Assembly: GCA_021823085.1 (NCBI GenBank)
Contig: JAKAPG010000028.1
Location: 1-12,041, forward strand
Source of the DNA: Thermoplasmata archaeon
Lineage (GTDB): Archaea > Thermoplasmatota > Thermoplasmata > Lutacidiplasmatales > UBA184
Reading direction: 5' to 3'
DNA: 12,041 nucleotides
The position numbers and the translations under genes were made by a program. Of this stretch, positions 1 through 6,062 are shown piece by piece (the stretch's first letter is position 1; each line of letters opens with the position of its first letter). The notes under the pieces are model-generated. The model had not been told where the DNA came from. It worked only from the letters and a program-made list of their open reading frames with translations, and made no database searches.

Positions 1-58
1 AGTTGACCAACGGCAAGGCCTTCAAGAAGGGACCGTGCGTTCGATCACCTGACCGCGA

Positions 59-727
59 TCAGCGGTGTCGCCGTAAGAATTCGTCCGCGTCCCGTTGCGC
101 GTCCTTCTTCACTTCGCGATAAAGCGGATTGGTCGAATCGCGTTCGAACGCGAGCTCCGACCCCTCGCTCATCTCCACAAGACGGGTCTCGTACTCCGTG
201 TATCGGTGCCGAATGTACGCCCTCGCCGCGAGTTCCGCCCGCTGCGCCAACAGAAACTTCCGGGTGCGCCCTACGTGCCCGCTACCGACCGGAGTCGCTC
301 GAGCGACCGTCTCTCGCGCGATCTCCTGTGCCAGTGCCCCGTGCTCGGGCCGGAACGCGAGGAAGGCGAGGACCGCGCGCTCCATCTCGGTGCGATACCG
401 CTCCTCGGCACGTACTCGCGAGGGGCGACTGATCGCTCTCTGACGCGCCCGGGACTCCGCCGTCTCGTCCCTCCGCTTCTCCGCGGAGTCCAAGCTCGTT
501 GCGGGACAGAAGACGCCGAGCGTCCCGGTATACCCCTTCCTCCGTTTCAGCAGGACCCAGTGCGGACCCTTCTTCACCTCGCGGGTCACGAACGCGTCAC
601 CCGCGGGAACGAACACCCAACCGTCGGGAACGCGGAGGTTCCCGCGCTCGGGATTCCAGTAGCCCTCTCCGTCTCGAGCCTGCCAGATCGGAAGCCCCTT
701 CTGTTCCCTTGGCGACCGGGACGTCAT
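59..727 (-). CDS. DUF2293 family protein
   Basis: This 222-aa soluble protein starts at ATG 725-727 and ends at TGA 59-61. It matches the layout I know for the DUF2293 family. The N-terminal part (about residues 32-77) has PDGWVFVPAGDAFVTREVKKGPHW followed by a basic stretch and a GVFCPA segment. A basic helical linker follows (80-115), then AVLAFLAFRPEH (118-129), ATPVGSG (144-150) and the signature ARAYIRHRYTEYE (168-180). The family's function is unknown; its conserved Arg/His and Tyr residues and its basic charge would fit nucleic-acid binding, but that is inference. There is no signal peptide or membrane segment. It lies 85 bp downstream of the cysteine-rich ORF on the same strand. I see no convincing TATA box or strong ribosome-binding site upstream, so I cannot say whether it is co-transcribed. 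Family call fairly sure, role unknown. Confidence 0.82.
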   Translation of the reverse strand: MTSRSPREQKGLPIWQARDGEGYWNPERGNLRVPDGWVFVPAGDAFVTREVKKGPHWVLLKRRKGYTGTLGVFCPATSLDSAEKRRDETAESRARQRAISRPSRVRAEERYRTEMERAVLAFLAFRPEHGALAQEIARETVARATPVGSGHVGRTRKFLLAQRAELAARAYIRHRYTEYETRLVEMSEGSELAFERDSTNPLYREVKKDAQRDADEFLRRHR

Positions 728-812
728 TGACCCACGTCACTCGGGAGCCTCGCGGTCCGACTCCGAAACGGAACCCGCCATGCCCAGCCGCGAACGGCGG
801 ATGGCGATCACC

Positions 813-962
813 TCACCGCCGCGTAGACTCGCCGGGAAGACAGGTCGTACAGCAGGCCGCGCTGACCGAACAGCAGGCGCAACAATGGCAGCAACCCTCG
901 GGACAGTCGCAGCACGCGCACGAAGGTCGTCGGCATTCGCTCGCTCCGCCGTTCGATGTCAT
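813..962 (-). CDS. Small cysteine-rich (metallothionein-like) protein, 49 aa
   Basis: Reading the minus strand from ATG 960-962 to TGA 813-815 gives 49 residues with 14 Cys, in the pattern C-x4-C-x-CC-x-C-x3-CC-H-CC-x-CC-x5-CC-x2-C over residues 10-41, with polar ends. Nine cysteines use TGC and five TGT, so this is not a simple repeat. The ATG overlaps the TGA of the OB-fold gene in a 4-nt ATGA junction, the same coupling seen at other operon junctions here. The density and spacing resemble metallothioneins and suggest binding of Cu(I), Zn(II) or another soft metal; the copper genes 2.5 kb away support that, but it is inference. I know no specific family for it. Caution: a second ORF on the same strand (808-936) reads as Leu/Arg-rich with higher third-position GC, and CTG-rich leucine sequence shifted by one base yields Cys codons. 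That frame could be the real one, or neither may be coding. Confidence 0.5.
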   Translation of the reverse strand: MTSNGGASECRRPSCACCDCPEGCCHCCACCSVSAACCTTCLPGESTRR

Positions 963-1267
963 AGCTTTTCGAGCCGCCCGGTTCGTCCGAGCGATATCTG
1001 AGGGCGACCTTGATAGTCCTTTACCCAGCCCCCGATGATGCGCACCCGATCCCCTTGGGCGACGAGGTCGACCTCGTCACCCCACAGGACCAAGGAGACC
1101 TCTCCCGTGTCGTCCTTGAGGCGGCCGTTTCGAACCCGCTTCTTCAGGCCGTCGCGCTGGATGATCTCGCGAACGGGTTCGAGCTGAACCACCGTCGCCT
1201 CGATCGTCGCTACGCGGCTCGGGCGCAGGTCGGAGATGAAGGTCTTCGGCGGAACCCCGGCGGACAT
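959..1267 (-). CDS. RPA-like OB-fold nucleic-acid-binding protein
   Basis: From ATG 1265-1267 this encodes 102 aa that form essentially one OB fold. It opens with ISDLRPSRVATIEATVVQLE (11-30; strand 1), continues with a basic stretch RDGLKKRVRNGRL, the hallmark DDTGEVSLVLWGDEVD (52-67), GDRVRIIGGWVKDYQGRPQI (72-91) and a short end. The 'DxTGxxxxxLWGD' core is characteristic of archaeal RPA/SSB-type single-stranded DNA-binding domains. At about 100 aa it would be a single-domain partner or accessory SSB. A weak T-rich element TTCTTTTCAC about 25 nt upstream fits leaderless transcription from this ATG. The frame stays open far upstream, through an HMA-like stretch to 1930, so a longer product cannot be excluded; the upstream part lacks OB-fold character. 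Its stop overlaps the start of the cysteine-rich ORF. Domain call confident, start less so. Confidence 0.78.
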   Translation of the reverse strand: MSAGVPPKTFISDLRPSRVATIEATVVQLEPVREIIQRDGLKKRVRNGRLKDDTGEVSLVLWGDEVDLVAQGDRVRIIGGWVKDYQGRPQISLGRTGRLEKL

Positions 1268-1609
1268 CGCGTCCGCGATCTCGTGGTAGTGAAAAGAACC
1301 TTCGGCCGAACGAGCCTCGTCGATGGGGCCCAATTCGCCGCGGGCTGGAGGTGCAACCGGGCACCCGCACCGTTGGAAAGTAGTCGAGCTGAATCGCGGG
1401 GCTTCTTGGCCCGTCACCCGCCGCAAGTACCTCTCCAACGCGTTCACGGGGTCCCGCTTGTCTTGTTCGGCCGTAGTTGCGTGGACCAGAATCTGTGGGT
1501 TGCGATCACATGGCTTGGTGAGGCGGCGCGGGATTGAAAGACCCCACCCGGCTTGACTACGACTTAGAACGGTTGCTCCAGTACAGCGACTAGGATATGG
1601 CGCAGTATG
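1268..1609. other. About 340 bp without a recognised gene
   Basis: This stretch lies between the OB-fold start and the HMA-like remnant. The minus-strand frame shared by both is open throughout, with moderately high third-position GC. Its translation (for example DPVNALERYLRRVTGQE at about 1400-1450, then a Cys/Pro-rich segment) matches no family I recognise. It could be an N-terminal extension of the OB-fold protein, the tail of the decayed HMA gene, or non-coding DNA. I see no tRNA, hairpin terminator or repeat in it. Confidence 0.35.
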
Positions 1610-2139
1610 GTCGATGGCGTTCTCAATCGCCGTGATGTTGGTCGTCTGACGATCATATCCGATACGGGCTACACCATGGTCTGTGCTCTCGACAAACGAG
1701 ACATTTACAACCCCTGGTACCGATAGAGCGCCGGCCGCAAAATGGCGGTCGCATTGCGGGAAACGTGATGGACAAGGGACGCACTTCCCACAGCTAATGT
1801 TCATGTTAACCCAGACGATCGCCTTCTCTCCTGATTTGGAGTAGGAGTTGGTGGGGCGAGAGGATGCACGAATTCGATAGTCACAGCGATGGAGGCTATG
1901 ATTGCGACTGCCAATCCTATCGCAATCCATCGTCAGTAGGGACTTGGGCTGCGAAGGCGGTGTCCTCTTGTGCCTTGGGTCCCGTCAGAAGGTGCGCCGT
2001 GGACGCGGGCAAGCGTTCGATTATCAAGGGTCTGATTCGGATGCACTCTTTCGACATGCTCGGCGAGGCGCTTCCGCTGAATCCATGTCCTGCAGTACGG
2101 GCACTTTTCAGTCGGTTTCTAGCCCGCCTTCCCTTTCAT
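1610..2139 (-). pseudogene. Decayed C2H2 zinc finger / membrane anchor / HMA-like protein
   Basis: A reading frame starts at ATG 2137-2139, 7 nt after the stop of the membrane-protein gene. It reads six codons (MKGKAG) and then an in-frame TAG (2119-2121). Directly behind the TAG is a clear C2H2 zinc finger, CPYC-x11-H-x4-H, with the sequence RKRLAEHVERVHP. No start codon lies between the TAG and the first Cys. The frame meets TGA at 1933-1935 and, in the same frame, continues as WIAIGLAVAIIASIAVTIEF plus LAPPTPTPNQ, a typical membrane anchor and Pro/Thr linker. At about 1822-1835 coding sense moves to the -1 frame, giving VWVNMNISCGKCVPC and then an HMA-like second half (AALSVPGV-type helix, VVNVSF, ARIGYDRQTTNITAIENAI). 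In the HMA part, PQC aligns with the second Cys of the usual CxxC pair. Two stops plus a frameshift suggest an inactive gene. The pieces could instead be separate small genes. Confidence 0.5.
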
Positions 2140-2146
2140 GCCCGGC

Positions 2147-2692
2147 TCACGGGACTCGACTGGCTCCATGCACGTCGATGAACCAGAGTCTCGCTAGCCT
2201 TCGGATGGGAACCCACAGAAGGAGGAGGGACCCTACCTCGAGAACGACCAGAGCCAGCAGGACGTACGCCGCGATGCTCACTGCCGAGGCGCTGCCTATC
2301 GCAACGACGACAAAGAAGGGCAGGATGGTGCCGCCGCAACCCACAAACATCGAGGCGATTCCGGCCAGCGTCCCTGAAAGCCCAACCGTCTGCTTGAGCT
2401 TCCGGTCCCGCAAGGAAGTGCAGAGTTCGTAACGGCCTGCGTACTGACGTGTAATGATCACCAGAGAGACCATCGCGCCGAGAGCAACCGAATAGACCGT
2501 CTGATTCAACGTCACACTACTCGTCATTCCGACCCGGATGTCCAAGAAGTTGACGAGGAGGAAATACGCCACGCTCACGGTAGTCCAGAAGGTCGCGAAT
2601 CCTGCGAGAAACCGCGCCTCGGAGAAGATCTCCCGGAGAAAGGGGGTCTCGGGGAACAAGCGACCGAGGTGGTCTGGATTTCCAGTATTCAC
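2147..2692 (-). CDS. Multi-pass membrane protein co-encoded with the ArsR regulator
   Basis: The protein is 181 aa from GTG 2690-2692, chosen because this codon overlaps the ArsR stop as GTGA and has an AGGA motif about 8 nt upstream; the open frame further upstream is just the ArsR gene in another frame. Hydrophobic segments lie at about 32-50, 62-81, 103-133 and 137-160. The long third one may be two short helices: it carries GLSGTLAGIASM followed by FVGCGGTILPFF, a Gly/Cys/Pro-rich break that may line a pore or bind metal (inference). A loop after segment 2 is charged (RYELCTSLRDRKLK) and contains one more Cys. I do not recognise a named family. Being the second gene of an operon led by a metal-type ArsR regulator and opposite a copper pump, a role in metal transport or sensing is plausible but unproven. 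Confidence 0.75.
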   Translation of the reverse strand: MNTGNPDHLGRLFPETPFLREIFSEARFLAGFATFWTTVSVAYFLLVNFLDIRVGMTSSVTLNQTVYSVALGAMVSLVIITRQYAGRYELCTSLRDRKLKQTVGLSGTLAGIASMFVGCGGTILPFFVVVAIGSASAVSIAAYVLLALVVLEVGSLLLLWVPIRRLARLWFIDVHGASRVP

Positions 2693-3366
2693 GTTCGTCG
2701 TCCTGCTTTCGGATGCGCCGCACCCTGTGACCGTGGAGAAGGCTGTGCGGCGGAGGGAGGGAGCATACGATGGATGCGCCGGTGGGTTGGGCGCATCTTT
2801 CGGCGTGCGCCAAGAGAGCGAGCAAGCTCGGAGAGCAGATGCTGCCTTTGGGTCAGGTCCGCTAAGGCGCGCTGCACGAGGGCGAGTGTGACGTACTCCT
2901 CGAAGTGCTGGGTGGGGCAATGAGGGCACGGTCGGAGTCGTAGGGCCATCGACTCAATCCGGGAAGAGTACCGGCGAAGAAATGATTGAAGGGGGCGCTT
3001 GAGCTCCGTCGAGAGCAACGCGGAGAGTGCGGCGGCCTCCCCCTCGTCCTCGTGCGGAAGCTCATAGTGCAACGAGCGTGCGGTGGCCGCGTAGTAGCGG
3101 AGGACCGCTCCCCGTGCCTCGCGGAGAAGAGCGAGCTCGATCAACCCTGAGCGCTTCAGCCGTTCCAGATGATACCGTAAAGTGGTGGGAGCCTTGGCGA
3201 GCCCCTGCCGCCGGAGCTCGACGTCCAGCTCATCCACCGCCATCGGGCGAGTCGCCAACAGGTCGAGTATCGCGACGCGAGTGGGATCTCCGAGTGCGTG
3301 GGCCTCTTCGGGCGAGAGCGCGACCACGGTCCGCACCGGGACCGCCCGGTCCATCAATAGCGCCAT
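2689..3366 (-). CDS. ArsR-like winged-helix regulator with C-terminal CPHC motif
   Basis: This is a 225-aa DNA-binding regulator. Residues about 17-95 form a winged helix of ArsR type: EEAHALGDPTRVAILDLL, then AVDELDVELRRQ, the recognition-helix region APTTLRYHLERLKRSGLIE and a beta wing ending VLRYYAAT. A helical segment (105-143) follows. Then comes RPCPHCPTQHFEEY (Cys147, Cys150, His154), a likely metal-ligand cluster not found in the short bacterial ArsR proteins; the end is Arg/Pro-rich and probably disordered. I chose ATG 3364-3366 because a GTATATCT box lies about 28 nt upstream. GTG 3372 and ATG 3354 are alternatives. It faces the HMA-copA genes across a palindrome at 3399-3430 and probably represses both directions, with release by metal (inference). 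Its stop overlaps the start of the membrane-protein gene. Confidence 0.85.
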   Translation of the reverse strand: MALLMDRAVPVRTVVALSPEEAHALGDPTRVAILDLLATRPMAVDELDVELRRQGLAKAPTTLRYHLERLKRSGLIELALLREARGAVLRYYAATARSLHYELPHEDEGEAAALSALLSTELKRPLQSFLRRYSSRIESMALRLRPCPHCPTQHFEEYVTLALVQRALADLTQRQHLLSELARSLGARRKMRPTHRRIHRMLPPSAAQPSPRSQGAAHPKAGRRT

Positions 3367-3390
3367 CCACACCGATAGTCATCGAGCCCT

Positions 3391-3398
3391 AGATATAC
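3391..3398 (-). promoter_or_regulatory. TATA box for the ArsR-like gene
   Basis: On the minus strand this reads GTATATCT, centred about 28 nt before ATG 3366. That spacing is what archaeal leaderless or near-leaderless transcription would give. It directly abuts the palindrome, so a bound repressor would block TBP/TFB. Confidence 0.55.
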
Positions 3399-3430
3399 CT
3401 ATGTTCATGGTTTCACTACTATGAACATAG
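3399..3430. promoter_or_regulatory. Palindromic operator between divergent metal genes
   Basis: CTATGTTCAT, a 12-nt spacer, then ATGAACATAG: a perfect 10-bp inverted repeat. It occupies the gap between the two outward-facing TATA boxes, where the TFB recognition elements of both promoters would lie. The size and symmetry suit a dimeric winged-helix regulator, most obviously the adjacent ArsR-like protein. The arms are clear in the sequence; the regulator assignment is inference. Confidence 0.7.
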
Positions 3431-3436
3431 AATTGG

Positions 3437-3445
3437 TTAAATAAA
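3437..3445 (+). promoter_or_regulatory. TATA box for the HMA-copA operon
   Basis: TTAAATAAA is centred about 24 nt before ATG 3465. If this box is used, ATG 3450 would fall upstream of the transcript start, which favours ATG 3465 as the real start of the HMA gene. It is the most AT-rich tract near the gene and lies 6 nt beyond the palindrome. Confidence 0.55.
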
Positions 3446-3464
3446 CTCCATGACTGATTCGGGT

Positions 3465-3704
3465 ATGACCCCAGTCGTTACCGCGGTCCTTCATGTCCGG
3501 AATCGGTCAATCCACTGCGTCTCATGCGAGCGGCGAATCGCTCGCGTACTCGGAAGGCTTGACGGTATGCTGAGGGTCCAAGCGAGCTCGGCGAACCAGA
3601 CGGTCACCCTGGTGGTGGATATCTCCGTGACGTCGTTGGAGCAGGTCCGCGTCCAGCTCGCAAGGGCCGGCTATCCTTCAGCGGAGTATGAATCTCCCGC
3701 GTAG
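3465..3704 (+). CDS. CopZ-like HMA-domain metal chaperone
   Basis: This 79-aa protein is a single heavy-metal-associated domain of ferredoxin-like fold. Strand 1 is VTAVLHVRNRSIHC, followed by the metal site Cys18-Val-Ser-Cys21, helix 1 ERRIARVLGRLDG, strands 2-3 (LRVQASSANQTVTLVVDI) and helix 2 SLEQVRVQLARAGY, the usual length and order for the family. The canonical GMxC is replaced by RSIHC, so the loop carries a His before the first Cys. Such proteins carry Cu(I), or sometimes Zn(II), in the cytoplasm to a cognate ATPase; the pump gene begins 6 nt after this TAG stop, so the two are co-transcribed. I prefer ATG 3465 over ATG 3450 (five residues longer) because of the TATA spacing. Control by the palindrome at 3399-3430 is likely. 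Confidence 0.82.
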   Translation: MTPVVTAVLHVRNRSIHCVSCERRIARVLGRLDGMLRVQASSANQTVTLVVDISVTSLEQVRVQLARAGYPSAEYESPA

Positions 3705-3710
3705 CAGGCG

Positions 3711-6062
3711 ATGTCGTCCAAGAACCACCAACGGACCGACTCCCTCTCCCCCGCTACCGAGGTCGTGAAAATCGGTGGCATGCAATGCTCGTTTTGCGTC
3801 GCGAGTTTGGAGAAAGCCTTCCGGCAGCTCCCGGGGGTGGTCGAGGCGCACGTAAACCTCGCCCACGAAGAGGCGCTGATTCGATTCGATCCGACGACGA
3901 CCGGACGTTCGGACTTCAAGCAGACCCTGGAAGAGATGGGGTACACCTATCAGGACTCCGAGAAAGTTCGCCTGCTCGAGGAGGAGGCGAGCGAGCTTCG
4001 TGGCGCTCGACACCGGCTGTATGTCGCCGCCGGGCTCACGGCGGCCTCCCTCATACTCATGGCGGTGCGGTACTTGGGCCATCCCGAATCCTGGTTCCCG
4101 TGGGGGATGTTGGCGCTCGCGCTGGCCGCGATGTTCGGCCCGGGGTGGCCTATCAAGTGGATGGCCTGGGGTTCGCTACGACGGGGGATCCTAAATCAGC
4201 ACGTCCTCCTCGAGCTGGCTGCGTTTGGGGCATTGGCGGGAGGGCTCCTCGGCTTTGTCAATCCCGCCTTCCCGATACCGGACTTCCTCGCCGTGGCCAC
4301 CTTCGTGACGATGTATCACCTTCTGTCGGGCTACGTGTCGCTCGCGGTCCGCACCAAGAGCTCCCAGGCGGTGATGCAGCTCATGGCGTTGCAGCCAGAC
4401 ACCGCTCGCATACTTCGTGCGGGCCGGGAGGAGGAGGTTCCCCTTCAACAGGTACAGGTCGGCGATCGGGTGCGGGTGCGCCCGGGAGAGCGGATTCCGA
4501 TCGATGGGGTCGTCGAAGACGGGAGTTCGTCCGTCGACCAGAGTCTCGTGACCGGCGAGCCGATGCCCGTGGGGAAGGGTGCCGGCGACGAGGTGATCGG
4601 AGGGTCGATCAATCAGAACGGAACGCTCCTCGTCCGCGTCAGCCGGCTTGGTGCGGACAGCTTTCTGCAGCAGATCGCCCAGCACGTACGCGAATCTCGC
4701 GCGCTCAAGCCGAGCATCGTGGTCCTCGTCGAGCGGCTACTCAAGTTCTTCGTCCCAGGGGTCATCCTCGCTTCGACCGGGGCTTTCGCCATATGGACGG
4801 TCGGAGCTTGGCTCGTTCTCGGGCACCCGGAGTTCACTCGCGCGGTCTTTGCATCGCTCGCCGTCTTGGTGATGGGCTATCCCTGCTCCTTGGGCATGGC
4901 CACTCCCCTTGCCATCATCCGGGGGAATGGAATGGCAGCGGGAAAGGGAATCCTGATGCGGTCCGGAGAGCCGTTTCAGACGTTCCGAACCGTCGACACC
5001 GTGGTCTTGGACAAGACCGGAACCGTGACCGCTGGCCACCCCGCGGTCACCGAGGTCCATGTTGTTGGCAGTTCCGAGCCGTCTTCCCTCATGAGGTTGG
5101 TCGGAGCCGCTGAGACCTCATCGGAGCATCCATTGGGGAAGGCACTGGTCCAACGGGCGTTAAAGGAGGGGCTTGCCCTTCCCACCGCAGAAGGCTTCGA
5201 GGCCCATCCCGGAAAAGGAGTTACCGCGTCGGTCGGAGGACAACGAGTCGTTGTCGGCACCGATAGGTTCCTTCGTGAACAGGGAATCGACTCTTCCGCC
5301 GCGCGGGCCATCCAAGAGTCCCTCGAAGAGCAAGGGCAGACTGTGGTCCTGGTGGGCGTCGGAACGCATCTCGAAGCCCTCATCGCCGTCGGCGACCCGG
5401 TCAAGAACGATGCGCAGGAGGCTGTGGGTCGGCTGCGGGAACGGGGGATGGAGCCCATTCTCATGACCGGCGACAACGAAAGGACCGCCTTAGCGGTCGC
5501 GAGGAGAATCGGAATCACCGACGTTCGAGCCGGACTTCTACCGCACGAGAAGGCCGAAGCGGTTCACGCTCTCCAAGCAATAGGCCGTCGCGTAGCGATG
5601 GTGGGGGACGGAATCAACGACGCGCCGGCCCTGATGCTCTCCGACGTAGGCATCGCGATGGGGGCCGGGACCGATATCGCCATCGAGTCCGCGGACGTCG
5701 TCATCGTCGGAGATCGGCTGGCGGCGGTAGTCGATGCGTACGATATCGCTCGCAGGAGCTACACGAAGACCGTTCAGAATGTAGCGCTCGCATTCGCATT
5801 CAACGGCGTGGGGATACCGCTCGCCATGACGGGCTTGGTTTCCCCCATCTGGGCAATGGTCGCGATGGTGGCGAGCGTGAGCCTGGTACTGGCCAACTCT
5901 CTTGGAGGTCGGCTGGCCCTCCGGGCTCGCCCCGGACTCTCCTTCGGCTCCCATCGGTCGATCCGATCGCCAAGTGCGCGCCCGTCGACGGGTGGCCCAA
6001 GCACCCATGTCTCGTCGTTCGAAGGCGACGCTACAGCTGTTCGCCCCTCAGACATTCGATGA
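3711..6062 (+). CDS. copA: P1B-type heavy-metal (probably Cu) translocating ATPase
   Basis: The protein is 783 aa, normal for CopA-type pumps. It has an N-terminal HMA domain (18-80, GMQCSFC with Cys26 and Cys29) and eight predicted membrane helices (about 103-120, 131-148, 164-183, 191-212, 345-366, 377-400, 690-710, 712-735). The actuator motif is TGEP (281-284), the phosphorylation site DKTGT (Asp434), the nucleotide-binding site EHP (His473-Pro474), then TGDN and GDGINDAPA (Asp633). It would export a soft metal with ATP. The helix-6 metal motif, normally CPC in copper pumps, is Tyr390-Pro-Cys (GYPCSLGMATP). Helix 7 has FN (697-698) where copper pumps have YN, and helix 8 has MVASVS (Met719) rather than MxxSS. 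Metal specificity is therefore uncertain; Cu(I) is inferred from overall similarity and the HMA partner. The Ser/Pro/Arg-rich tail after about 740 is probably disordered. Confidence 0.93.
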   Translation: MSSKNHQRTDSLSPATEVVKIGGMQCSFCVASLEKAFRQLPGVVEAHVNLAHEEALIRFDPTTTGRSDFKQTLEEMGYTYQDSEKVRLLEEEASELRGARHRLYVAAGLTAASLILMAVRYLGHPESWFPWGMLALALAAMFGPGWPIKWMAWGSLRRGILNQHVLLELAAFGALAGGLLGFVNPAFPIPDFLAVATFVTMYHLLSGYVSLAVRTKSSQAVMQLMALQPDTARILRAGREEEVPLQQVQVGDRVRVRPGERIPIDGVVEDGSSSVDQSLVTGEPMPVGKGAGDEVIGGSINQNGTLLVRVSRLGADSFLQQIAQHVRESRALKPSIVVLVERLLKFFVPGVILASTGAFAIWTVGAWLVLGHPEFTRAVFASLAVLVMGYPCSLGMATPLAIIRGNGMAAGKGILMRSGEPFQTFRTVDTVVLDKTGTVTAGHPAVTEVHVVGSSEPSSLMRLVGAAETSSEHPLGKALVQRALKEGLALPTAEGFEAHPGKGVTASVGGQRVVVGTDRFLREQGIDSSAARAIQESLEEQGQTVVLVGVGTHLEALIAVGDPVKNDAQEAVGRLRERGMEPILMTGDNERTALAVARRIGITDVRAGLLPHEKAEAVHALQAIGRRVAMVGDGINDAPALMLSDVGIAMGAGTDIAIESADVVIVGDRLAAVVDAYDIARRSYTKTVQNVALAFAFNGVGIPLAMTGLVSPIWAMVAMVASVSLVLANSLGGRLALRARPGLSFGSHRSIRSPSARPSTGGPSTHVSSFEGDATAVRPSDIR

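Noticed and set aside
1..58. Possible 3' end of a plus-strand gene (frame 2 ends in TGA at 50-52; frame 3 reads TNGKAFKKGPC)
   Set aside because: Too short to recognise a family or choose a frame.
808..936. Leu/Arg-rich 42-aa ORF on the same strand as the cysteine-rich ORF
   Set aside because: No start-stop coupling and no recognisable motif; kept only as the competing reading of the cysteine-rich gene.
1450..1490. Transposase-like peptide QILVHATTAEQDKRD
   Set aside because: No DDE triad, terminal inverted repeats or target duplication; the resemblance is a few residues only.
1524..1542. GGGATTGAAAG resembling the end of a CRISPR repeat
   Set aside because: Occurs once, with no second copy or regular spacing nearby.
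1797..1804. ATGTTCAT, similar to the operator half-site at 3399-3430
   Set aside because: 8-bp single half-site inside the decayed HMA frame, with no inverted partner or TATA box.
3785..5113. 442-aa open frame on the plus strand overlapping copA
   Set aside because: Arg/Pro-rich shadow of copA in another frame; no domains, while copA has every ATPase motif.
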